Under the pieces are notes generated by a model. The model had not been told where the DNA came from and did not search any database. It saw nothing but the letters and a program-made list of their open reading frames with translations. A stretch of 64,000 nucleotides of DNA, taken from the NCBI GenBank assembly GCA_030685235.1, contig MU839121.1:275248-339247 (forward strand), read 5' to 3'. Of this stretch, positions 1-9,745 are shown piece after piece; within the stretch, counting starts at the first letter, position 1; each line of letters begins with the position of its first letter. Position numbers and translations under genes: made by a program. This stretch comes from Copromyces sp. CBS 386.78. Its lineage: Eukaryota > Ascomycota > Sordariomycetes > Sordariales > Sordariaceae.

Positions 1-1000
1 TAATTAAAAAGTTAATATAAATAGTAGAAGAGTATAATTTCCTCCTAGAAGTTAAATAGGTAACCGGACAAATTATTTAACCGAATTCGCCGTCCGAATA
101 ATTATTAACGTAATTTATATAATATAAAAATTTAAAGCCGTAATATCTTTTATATTCTTCGATCTAAAGGGCGTATTTAATAGAATTAATTATAAATAAC
201 TCTTATATATATTATAGGAAATACAATTCCCGAAATAAATCCTCTAATAAATTAATAATTTCGTTACCGGAAAAAAAAGTTCTCTTTTCTTCGACAACGA
301 AACCTCTTAACCTTATAATATTATAATAAGCGTACTATAAAGTTCCCCCCTTTTACTAATCCTTTTTATTCTCTTTATTACCCTATTATACTATAAATTA
401 ATTACTATTTAAAATACAATTACTATTAACTTCGCTAATAATATTAAAATTATTATAATAATTAAGATTATTAAAGAAAATTATTAAACGTTTTAAGTAA
501 TATAGGACATTTATTCGGGTTAAGTAGTTAAAAGAAGAATAGAATTCGAAGTAAGTAAAATAGAACTTATATATTTTATATGGACGAAGGAATTAAGAAC
601 GGAAATTTTCTAAATTAGGGGAATTGTATTTAAATTAATAAAATCGACTAAATTCCTTAGGGTTTAGTTAAATCGGAAATTCAATTACCAAATATACGTA
701 GAAGTAATAAAAAAGAAAATAACTACGTAAACGAACGTACTAATATAATTAATAATAAAGATTTAAAATTATTCTTTTATACGAACGAAGGAAATTTATA
801 TTAAGTATATTCAGAGTATAATCGTATATAAAATATTAGCCTTCTATTAACCGATTAAAATTTATAGTAAATTACGAAAGATAATAATTAAATTAATTAA
901 ATACTAAATTAAATATTTGAAAATTATTATTAGAACATATAAAACTACGTTAGTAAAGAATTTAAAAATAGAAACCTTTTATTTACTATTTAACCTCTAT
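1..1000 (+). mobile_element. RIP-degraded LINE (Tad1-like) reverse transcriptase relic
   Basis: No intact ORF remains, but one plus-strand frame reads as a non-LTR reverse transcriptase. Around 325-385 it gives a degraded form of the LINE 'LPQGSP-x-SPILF' block, and around 430-445 it reads FANN where the catalytic FADD is expected. Stops in the frame are mostly TAA or TAG, as expected from RIP of CAA or CAG. The element is cut by the window start and is followed by an inverted-repeat element at 1078-1784. The LINE class is inferred from the spacing and wording of these two blocks; the Tad1 clade is the usual one in filamentous ascomycetes. Confidence 0.5.
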
Positions 1001-1077
1001 TTTAATAAGCGGGTTAAAATTTTCGAAGAAAAATTCGCCCGTATAAATTAAATAAGGTTCGTCTAAAGGACTATAAT

Positions 1078-1784
1078 TTAAATAATTAATTATGAGAAAG
1101 TCTTTTCGGACCGTAGTAAAAGTCTTCCCATACCGTAGCCCTACCCTTCCCGCGCGGTAAGTAATGCTAATGTATACCAAAATTTTTGAGCCAATTAAAT
1201 CGCTCGCATCCAAATCGCGGTCCACACTCTACTTCGCCCACCCAGATATGTACCCAGATGTGTACCTAGATGTGCACTCAAATATGCACCTAGATGTGTA
1301 CCCAAATGTGTACCCAGATTAGCCACTTTACAGCGCACTTTATAGCGTACTTAGCGGTACGGTCGCAAACGGTCGTACATCGCTTAATTGAATCGTTCGG
1401 CTGAGTCGCTCAATTGAATCGCTCAACTGATTATTAATAATTGTTAGCAATTGTTAGCGATTGTTAGCCAGACGAAGTAGAAAGCGCGTTGTTTACTTGG
1501 CGATATTTCGTAATGCGTGCGATAGTGGTTTGATTAATTATAGGGAGGGTGCACATCTGCGTGCACATTTGGGTACATATCTGGGTGCACATCTGGGTGC
1601 ATATTTAAGTGGGCGAAGTAGAGTGTGGACCGCGATTTGGATGCGAGCGATTTGATTGGCTCAAAAATTTTAGTGTGCATTAGCGTATATTAGCGCGCGG
1701 GAAGGGTGTAAGTGGGTGGGGCTACGGTATAGGAAGACTTTTATTACGGTCCGAAAAGACTTTCTCTTAATTATATCTAAATAA
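1078..1784. mobile_element. Long-terminal-inverted-repeat element (non-autonomous or foldback)
   Basis: Bases about 1078-1320 and 1551-1784 are inverted copies of each other. Shared landmarks running inward are GAGAAAGTCTTTTCGGACC, a CCGTAGCC block, TTCCCGCGCG, then CGCATCCAAATCGCGGTCC and CTACTTCGCCCA. The innermost part of each arm is a run of about 12 bp units of the type CCCAGATGTGTA. The central 230 bp is unrelated and has no convincing ORF. This architecture fits a non-autonomous DNA element. Exact ends and target duplication cannot be fixed because the flanks are degraded. Confidence 0.75.
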
Positions 1785-4080
1785 GGAAGGTAAAAAGTTG
1801 ACTACCCGCTAATAAATTAGAAAATAATACCGCTAAAACTAAATAAATTAAAGAATAAATACTAATGGAGAAACTTCTAGTAATTGTAGTAAATCTACCC
1901 CCGGTAATAAAAGCGCAACCGCCTCTATTGTAAATACTAAATTTAACTACTATAGACTGTAAAGGGTAATTAAATAAAATAATAATAAGAAAATAAGTAT
2001 TACGCTATAATTATTAATTAATAATAGTAGTAACTAAATTAGGCCGACGGTACGAATTCACTATCGCCGACCTTAACCCGAAGTTTAATAATAATATTAT
2101 AAAACGGCATATAATTAGTATAAAACGAAAAAAGAAGGAAGCTTAATAACTAGAGGCCGACAATAAATAATATTTATTATTTAAAGTAAAAAATTCCCTT
2201 CTTACTTAAATAAAGATAAAAATTATAGGCTTCTAGTCCTTCTTCTTTTAAAAGAAAGTTCCGGATATTATAACGCTAATTTATTCTTATAATATAAGTA
2301 AAAAAACCTTCGTATATATTGTCCTAAATTATTTATAGATAACCGACTACTAAATAATAGTAATTAATTAGCTGTAAACGAAGGAAGAATTCTAAATTTA
2401 TTTAAACGATAAAACCCGAATTGAAAAAATCCTTTTGTAAATATTACGGCTTAATAAATTAAATGAATACCGTTTAATAATCGAATTAGAGGGAGAGTAG
2501 CACAATAAACTTACGTAGTATTTGTAAATACGTTTAATTATAATACTAAAATAAAAGAATATAAGAAAAATAAGAAGAGGAAAAATTAAATTATACTAAC
2601 TATAGTAGTTACCTAATTACGAAGGTGGTACCGAAGTAATTAACTAACGTTCTTCGCGGACGAAGAGTTCGCGGAATATATTAAATATTAATTCCTAATT
2701 CCTAATAATTTCGCAACGCTATTAAACCTAACTTTTATTAGCTGGAAGGGGACCGATAAAGCTATTAACTATTATCGGGGAATTAATACTAATATTTCCT
2801 CTATTAAAATTGAAAATGGGAGTAGTAGGATAATCGGTTAAAAATATTTTATAATATCCCTTATACTAATAATCCTCAACCTTTATATTATAATAATAAA
2901 GAAAAATATTAAAATTATATAGGAAGCCGTTTGTAATTAAACGTTCGCATATATTTTTAAAGAAATCGATATAAATATTACGGAAATAACGAACTAAGGG
3001 ACTAATATTATTCTAAGAGCGGAATAAAATAATAACCGTAATTTAAACGGTATTATATTTATAGTAATAATCTAATAGAATATTTAATATATATTTTATA
3101 TTAGTAAAAGGATAAGTAGCGTTCTATTTACCGGCGTTTCGAAGAACGTTAGAAAAAAAAATAAAAAAAAAAACCGCGGGAAGAAATTTACTCCTAATAT
3201 TAACGTAATAAGTATACTCTATAAAGAACGTACGGAACGTAATTATATTAAAGGATAAAGTATTATAAATATAATTGGCAAACTTCAAATTATAATAAAA
3301 GTAAAAAATATAATAAACGACGCTAATTAATATAATTAATAAAAAAAAGGGGAAATAAGCATAAGGATAAAAAGGATTTACCGGCCGGAAGGAAAGTTAA
3401 AAATAAAGTTAGTAAATAGGATCTAGATAAAGGCTTAGAATTCGGGCGCCGGGGAAGAAGGGGGCGTAAAAAAGTAGGCGAACTTAAAGGATAAAGAGTC
3501 TATTATACGAATAAAATTAATACTACGCTTAACGGCATTGTAATTAATGCGAATCGTAAGGTTTAAAGGGTTAAATATATAGCCGGAAGGATAATTGGAA
3601 GTACGGCCAATAAAAGAGGACGCTATTTTAAAAGCTAGTTAAATAGGGAAGAAAGGAAAATTCGAAAGGTGGCGGCGGGGAGGAATTCTTATATAGAGGG
3701 AAAAAAAAGGCCCTTATACTTATATAAATTATAGTAGAATCGTAGGAATTTAAAGGATAATAACGAGGCGGGAGTAAGGGTAAACGATAAGGAAAGGACG
3801 ATTACTATAAATAATTTAAGAAAAAGGAGCGGCGTACGAAAATAGTATTTCAATTATTCTAATATTAAATTGAAGGCGGTAGAAGGGAAGTAATTTATTT
3901 ACTAAAGCGGTAAGTAAGTACCGTTATAAATAGAATTGAAATAGAGTAGGCGTAATTTATTTGCGACCGAAAAGAGCTGGCGGTTTTTATCCGACGGCGC
4001 TTATTGCCGCATAGTTTCCTCTAAAGAACTAGGAGAAGTACCCTATACTAATAAGGCGCTATAGATAAGTAGCATAGGGA
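1785..4080. other. AT-rich RIP-degraded repeat, family not recognised
   Basis: No intact gene. Stretches of the plus strand, for example around 2400-2700, read as coding-like peptide interrupted mostly by TAA and TAG, which suggests a dead transposon ORF. I could not assign a family. GC rises in the last 700 bases, ahead of the pyrimidine tract. Confidence 0.5.
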
Positions 4081-4089
4081 ATAAGATTA

Positions 4090-4690
4090 TTATTATATTA
4101 TTTTTCTTCTTTTCTTTTTCTTTTTCTTTTTATTTTTATTTTTATTTTTCTTTTTATTTTTCTTTTTCTTTTTATTTTTCTTTTTCTTTTTCTTTTTCTT
4201 TTTCTTTTTCTTTTTCTTTTTCTTTTTCTTTTTCTTTTTCTTTTTCTTTTTCCTTTTCCTTTTCCTTTTCCTTTTCTTTTCCTTTTCTTTTCCTTTTCTT
4301 TTCCTTTTCTTTTCCTTTTCTTTTCCTTTTCCTTTTCTTTTCCTTTTCTTTTTATTTTTATCTTTATTTTATTTTAATTTTAATTTTATTTTTATTTTTA
4401 CTTATCTTTTTCTTATTATCTTTCTTTATTTTTTCGTTTATATTATTTTTCTTTTCTTTTTCTTTTCCTTTTTCATTTGCTTTTTCGGTTTTTTTTCTTC
4501 TTTTTTTTCTTTTTTTTTATAATTTTTTTTATCTCATTTATTTATTTATTTCATTATTTATATATTCTTATATTTATATTTAGATTTATATTTATTTTTA
4601 TATTTATATTTACTTTTAGCTTTACTTTGCTTTTTGTTTTTATTTTTATTTTTATTATTTTTTTATTTTTTTTTTAAAAAAATTTTTTTT
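4090..4690. repeat. Pyrimidine-tract microsatellite, (TTTTTC)n-like
   Basis: About 600 bases are almost purely C and T on the plus strand. The first half is a tandem CTTTTT or CCTTTT hexamer array; it grades into TTTTA and TTTATA repeats and ends in homopolymer T. Reading frames through it give only Phe, Leu and Ile runs and are not genes. Confidence 0.9.
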
Positions 4691-4740
4691 TTTTATTAGT
4701 AAAGAAAAAAACTTAGTTGTTTTCAAAAATCCTTCTAAGA

Positions 4741-5275
4741 AAAAAGGCGCACGGGCCATAGGAAATTGCCGGCCAATAGGGAATTGCCAGCCGGTTAATT
4801 CCCTACCGGCCGGTAAAAAAATTTAGTTATTTTCAATTAAAATCTAAGAAAAACGCTTCTTTTCCATTTTTCTTAACAACCAAGCATCGGAAAAAAGTGT
4901 AACCGGTACCAAAATGATCGCCTATTCGAGGCGAACATTTTGGTAGTCTTTTTGATTTCGTGCATCTTCTGGAAGTGGCTTTTTTAATAAAAATAGAAAA
5001 GAGTTTTATTTTAACCAATCAATTTTCTTTACTATTCGCACAGTGTTTCGTATCTCTACCCTTCTAGCTAATTAATCGAATGCGAAATATAGTGCGAATA
5101 ATGCGCACGGATCAATATATCGTCCGTGTTTACGTGAATCGCGGCTGGTAAATAGAAATACCGCCGCGCTGCGTCGATGCGGGCCTACGGACCGCGACCT
5201 TCGGTGCGGATTTCTTCCGTGACACCTCTGGTGGGCCGCGCATCTCCTTGTATGGGCATGGTGTTTCAATTAAAT
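4741..5275. other. Balanced-composition pocket inside the AT-rich block
   Basis: A stretch of about 500 bases with near-normal GC and ordinary CpG content between degraded repeats. A segment near 4711-4745 recurs in diverged form at 4818-4856, and several GCCGG/CCGGC units lie between them (4760-4815). Short ORFs here (61-65 codons, minus strand) show no recognisable domain. It may be unique DNA or a repeat fragment that escaped RIP. Confidence 0.5.
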
Positions 5276-7250
5276 TAATAGAATATAAACCGAAGAAATC
5301 TATATAAAAATAGGTTAAATAGGAGCTTTAAACGCCTAAATTAATATTCGTTAAACCAATCGAACCTAATTAACTTACTTAATAAAACGGGTATATTATT
5401 TAACCTAACGATTTCGCTTTTCAACTTTATTATTATTAATAGGCTACTAATCCTATTTAATAATCTCCTCGGAAATTATACTACTATTAATAACGTTTTT
5501 AAAAATTAGGCTATAATATCCTATAACCGGTAGAAAATTATTAATGCGAATATAGATAGGTAAATAATTAGGATTAATAATTAATAATTAATAATTAATA
5601 TAATTAATCCGAAGATTTTTTATACAATTCGCAAAATTAATAGCGTCCTAAAGGTCCTTAACGCTAATTATAATAAAATTAATAGCAAAACCGGAAATAT
5701 TAAAATATTAAAGCCGATTTACTATTATATAATCGGGAAACTAACCGGAATACCGCTACGCAACTATAAAAACCGTAAAATTAAACCCTAACTTTATATT
5801 ATTTTTAGTAAAGTATAAAGTATTTTAAATAAAATTAATAAAATAAATAAGAAATTTATTAGCTATAGTAAATTCCGGCAATTAATTTATATAATTTTAC
5901 TACTACTTCTACGCGAATTGAATTAACGCTTCTACTTATACTATATTTACAAAAGCCTTCGTAATAGAATTAATAGTAAAGTTCTTAGTAAGGGCGGCGG
6001 TAGTATCTATTATTAAAATTACTTAAGAGATAATAAATTTAATAAGTGAAAGCGGGCGAATATAAATTTTAATCGATTAAATAAATAGTATATCGGCTAT
6101 AATAATAAAAGCTTTAGAAAGAATTAGCGGGAACGGCGGTACATTAATTATTCTAACCGTATTAGAAAAGTTAAAATTATTAGAATTTTAAAAATTAGCG
6201 ATAAAAAAAGCGTTAATACTTTCAAAAATTAATACGCGAATAGTAATATTAATAATATTTTCGCCTATATTATAAAGAGCGGACAAGGGAAATAACGGCT
6301 AAACTTAATCTATTTCTATTTTTATAATTTCCTTTACCTTTTTACGTTCTTTTTTTAAATTTATATAAAAAATTTACTAATATTTCTTCTTCAACTATAT
6401 AAATTATTTATCTACTTTTCCGAAAAACTAAATTTAATAAATTAAAACTAAATAATTATTAATTAAATTACAATATTTATATAGGATAAATACTACTTCC
6501 TTATCGGCTACGTTATAATCGATAACCTAACCTTTATTATAATTATTAATAATAAATTTCTTAAACTAATTTTCATCAATTCCGATATAGCCGTCTTCCT
6601 TAAAATAAAGTTACGCGGCTTCAATAATAAAATTACCGGCTACTGTAATAAAATATTCTTCGTAATAAATTTAAGGTTATTTAATAATAAATTAATAAAT
6701 TTATTATACTTTATAAATAATTTAATTGTTTTAAAGCTTAAAGGCTAATTTAAATTCGCTATTATTCTCGGCTATTTTAAAAGCTAACTGTTAAATTTAA
6801 ATAAATAAAGTACGTAAAGAAAGGGGTAAAAATACTATTTAAAAGGGTTTTATATTAAAGAAATTAATTCGAACAAATCGAATAAATAGTAATAAATCTA
6901 ATAAATCGTTATTAAAATTATTGTAAAGAATATAATCTCCCCCTTTATAAAAGGAAGAGAAGGGAATAATAAGGTCGGTTTAAATTAAGTTGTAAGTATT
7001 ACTTATTACGTAAAGAGAGTCTTTATAAGTAATACTATAAATAATAATAATAATAAAAGATAAAGAGTACGATTAATTATTAAATAGAGTGATAATATAT
7101 AATAATAGGCGATAATATTATTAAAGGAAGCGTAAGGCAATATTAACGAGAGCCTTAACTTAGGACCTTACATACGACTTTATAGAGTATAAGTAAAGTA
7201 GACGTTAGGTTAATATAATATAAATTAATAATCCAATTAACCTTAACGGA
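5276..7250. other. AT-rich RIP-degraded repeat, family not recognised
   Basis: No ORF, no recognisable domain and no paired terminal repeats inside the interval. Composition and the density of TAA/TAG match the neighbouring transposon relics. Confidence 0.5.
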
Positions 7251-7365
7251 GGTTGATTAGGGAGTATTCTTATATAGTATAGACCGCTCAAATGAGCGTA
7301 TGCTAAGACAGAGCGGGTTATCCGGGCATCTGCCCAGAATTCTCCTAACACTAACTGACTGCTAA

Positions 7366-7775
7366 GGGCGTAATTGGCAACTTGGAAATAGACCTGGAAA
7401 TGGACCTGGAAATGGATTTAGGGGATATAGTCCGTGTGCGGTACTTCGAAGAATTCGGGTTAACTTTTTACTAAAATTACTTTTCAATTGTACTCTCTAA
7501 CAATTTCTGGCGATTTCCAGGCTGATTTTTCACTCGGAAATTGCTTAGCAGTTGATTTATTCCACTTCCTTCGATGCGAGCTTTATAATTGGTCTAAAAA
7601 AATCTTGGCGGGCCAAATTTCAGAAAATCGATTTCCGTACCTTCGAAGTGATGGAAGTGCTTTTCGGAATGCTTTATAACTGCGCCCGGACCACTTTAGC
7701 AACCTTTTGAGCTTTTGTACTTCCCAACTGCCAAGAAATTTCCGAAAGCCCATTTCCAGGTTGCCAATCACGCCC
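7366..7775. mobile_element. MITE with TAA target duplication (PIF/Harbinger-like)
   Basis: A 410 bp element has imperfect inverted ends of about 27 bp that begin GGGCGTRATTGGCAAC and continue with YTGGAAAT. It is flanked on both sides by TAA (7363-7365 and 7776-7778). PIF/Harbinger elements and their MITEs characteristically duplicate TWA and have ends starting with G-rich sequence, so the class follows from the structure. Short ORFs inside have no known domain. The element lies in balanced-composition DNA and shows little sign of RIP. Confidence 0.75.
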
Positions 7776-7911
7776 TAAACCTACCGACCGGGCTTGAGAT
7801 GGCGGACAAAAAACATTAAAAAAAAAGAAAAAAAAGAAAAAATAAATTAAATAAATAAATGGCACATGCATGGATGGATGGTGGACTTGTCGTTCGGTAT
7901 GTCTACCACTA

Positions 7912-8015
7912 CAGGAATTTCCCCTGATAATGTATGCACCTGAAAGTGCATAAGTGCCTCTAAATGCATACAAAGTGCCGTCCCGGATTACATGCATTAT
8001 CAGGGGAAATTCCTG
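7912..8015. mobile_element. Miniature 104 bp inverted-repeat element flanked by TA
   Basis: Perfect inverted ends of 21 bp begin CAGGAATTTCCCC and lie at 7912-7932 and 7995-8015. TA dinucleotides flank the element on both sides (7910-7911 and 8016-8017). TA flanks plus CAG-type termini are what Tc1/mariner-type transposition leaves. The 62 bp interior is non-coding and contains several GTGCAT-like units. Confidence 0.75.
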
Positions 8016-8025
8016 TAACTAACCA

Positions 8026-8135
8026 CTCACTCACTTACTCATTTACTCGCTCACTCACTCACTCACTCAGTGTACGAACCGAACGAACCGAACCGAACTG
8101 AACTGAACCGAACTGAAGCAAAGCAAAGCAAAGCC
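8026..8135. repeat. Simple repeats: CTCA tetramers then GAACC/AACTG pentamers
   Basis: An ACTC/CTCA tetramer run (about 8026-8070) is followed by a pentamer run of GAACC, AACTG and AAGCA type (about 8076-8133). No coding potential. Confidence 0.85.
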
Positions 8136-8356
8136 ACTTACGGAGCCGAGTTGACCAAGTATATAATGGAACAAAGTAAGTAGACTACTTAGTTACTTAC
8201 TTACTTAGATTACTTACTGGATTGGTTGGTTAAGCTATGCATGCATGGATGGACTACTCACTTACCGAACAGTTCATTTGTTCCTTCACAACTTTGAAGT
8301 ACACCATCACTATCAAATGTCTATTCATTCATTCATCTTTTGATCCTCTCTATAGC

Positions 8357-8428
8357 CATTCGTCTTCTCATTCGTCTTCTCATTCGCCTTCTCATTCGTC
8401 CACTCATTCGTCTTCTCATTCGTCCATC
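8357..8428. repeat. 12 bp minisatellite, six copies
   Basis: Six tandem copies of a 12 bp unit, consensus CATTCGTCTTCT, with small differences. ORFs crossing it are shadows of the repeat. Confidence 0.85.
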
Positions 8429-8680
8429 CATTCACTCGTATCATCGGACGGTACTGTACCTGTACCTGTACCGAAAAAGAAGAAGAAAAAAGAAAAAAAG
8501 AAAGAAAAAAAACAGCAATGTAGTGAGCAGTGTTACAACGCCCAAACACTGGAATAGTGCATAGCTAGCTAGGTATACGTAACCTCCAATCAGGGTATCA
8601 AGAAAAAAAAATACACAAATGGTTTCGATGCCTGCCTCAGTGCCTAGTGCCTTGGCTGTCTGTCTCCCATCAGGACCAGG

Positions 8681-8720
8681 TCCAGTCCAGTCCAGTCCAG
8701 TCCAGTCCAGTCCAGTCCAG
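8681..8720. repeat. TCCAG pentamer microsatellite, eight copies
   Basis: Eight uninterrupted TCCAG units, about 110 bases beyond the stop of the acidic membrane-protein ORF, so probably in its 3' flank. Confidence 0.9.
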
Positions 8721-8833
8721 CCGTCCTCCTCCGGTTGTCTCAACACAACATCTCTCCCCTCAAACTGCTCATCTCATCTCAACTCAGTAATCCCAAGCTC
8801 AGCAGGCAAAAGCAAGCCGAGCAAGCCAAACAC

Positions 8834-9679
8834 CTAATCCGGCCCCGACCCTCTTCCCGACCAACTCGAGATATACCCCTCACCTCCCTCCTGCCCGTAT
8901 GTCGGTCCACCATCGGCGAGTGAAAAACTGGAGAGGTATTCCACTTCAAAGTCCACATCTTGCTGACTTTGGCTTCGTCCTCGCACTCGTGAACGAGAAC
9001 GTGATCGTCGTCGGCGTCGAGGCGGTTGATATTCCGAGTAATCGGACTCGTATTCGTAGACGTAGTCTGAGCCTTCGTAGTGGAGTTGCTGATTATATTC
9101 ATCTTCATCGTCTTCGGATGGTGATTCTGATGATGGTGATTCTGATGATGGTGATGATGATGATTCGGGCTCGGGTTCGGGGCCGGATTGATCATCGTCG
9201 GCATCTTCTTCTTCGATCTCGGGTTCGGGGCCGGATTGATCTTCATCGTCGGCATCTTCTTCGATGTCACTGAGTTCGTGCTCTTGGCGTTCGTGCTGGT
9301 GTTGTTGTCCATGCTTATAGCCGTGTTCTTCTGCTTCCTCGCTCAAGAGTCCGCTTCCGTCTTCATCGTCGTCGTCGTCGTCGTCCACAACAAACTCAGA
9401 CAAGAACCACGCCGCAGACCCCGAAATCAACACCACAACCGCTCCCATAACCAAACTCAACACCGTTTCGCCAATCTGACTAAACAGGCCAAGTCTGAGA
9501 AGAGTCTCCCACATCATAGCTGTCACGATAGCCCGACGCATAACCTTCTTCACCACTTCCCCATACCGCAGCCAGTATATTTCGGCTTCATTCTCGACTC
9601 TCATCTTCCACTCCCCCCAACTGCCCTTTTTCACCCCTTGACTCCAAAAATCCTTGGCCCACTCCTCATTCGTCGTCAT
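8834..9679 (-). CDS. Acidic membrane protein, uncharacterised
   Basis: The ATG at 9679 gives 281 residues of no family I recognise. Visible parts are: a basic, aromatic N-terminal region rich in Trp (about 1-45); a hydrophobic stretch at about 48-95 that could form one or two membrane segments (GETVLSLVMGAVVVLISG and neighbours); a run of seven Asp; a long Glu/Asp/Ser/Pro-rich region; and an Arg/Ser-rich patch before the C terminus. The frame stays open upstream to a TGA at 9746-9748, which is the stop of the J-domain gene, so both ORFs are in one frame on one strand with no other stop between them. The 22 in-frame codons between that TGA and the ATG look protein-like and basic (GGARYNRFNKRKTG). 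The true start could therefore be upstream, for example the CTG right after the TGA, or the ORF could be a C-terminal extension of the J protein. Confidence 0.6.
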   Translation of the reverse strand: MTTNEEWAKDFWSQGVKKGSWGEWKMRVENEAEIYWLRYGEVVKKVMRRAIVTAMMWETLLRLGLFSQIGETVLSLVMGAVVVLISGSAAWFLSEFVVDDDDDDDEDGSGLLSEEAEEHGYKHGQQHQHERQEHELSDIEEDADDEDQSGPEPEIEEEDADDDQSGPEPEPESSSSPSSESPSSESPSEDDEDEYNQQLHYEGSDYVYEYESDYSEYQPPRRRRRSRSRSRVRGRSQSQQDVDFEVEYLSSFSLADGGPTYGQEGGEGYISSWSGRGSGPD

Positions 9680-9745
9680 CCGCCCACTCGTACCCAAACC
9701 AGTTTTCCTCTTGTTAAAGCGGTTGTAACGGGCACCGCCATACAG

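Noticed and set aside
8779..9312. Minus-strand ORF of 177 codons rich in Asn, Pro and His
   Set aside because: It is a shadow of the acidic membrane-protein frame; the low-complexity GAT/GAC repeats give readable peptides in other frames.
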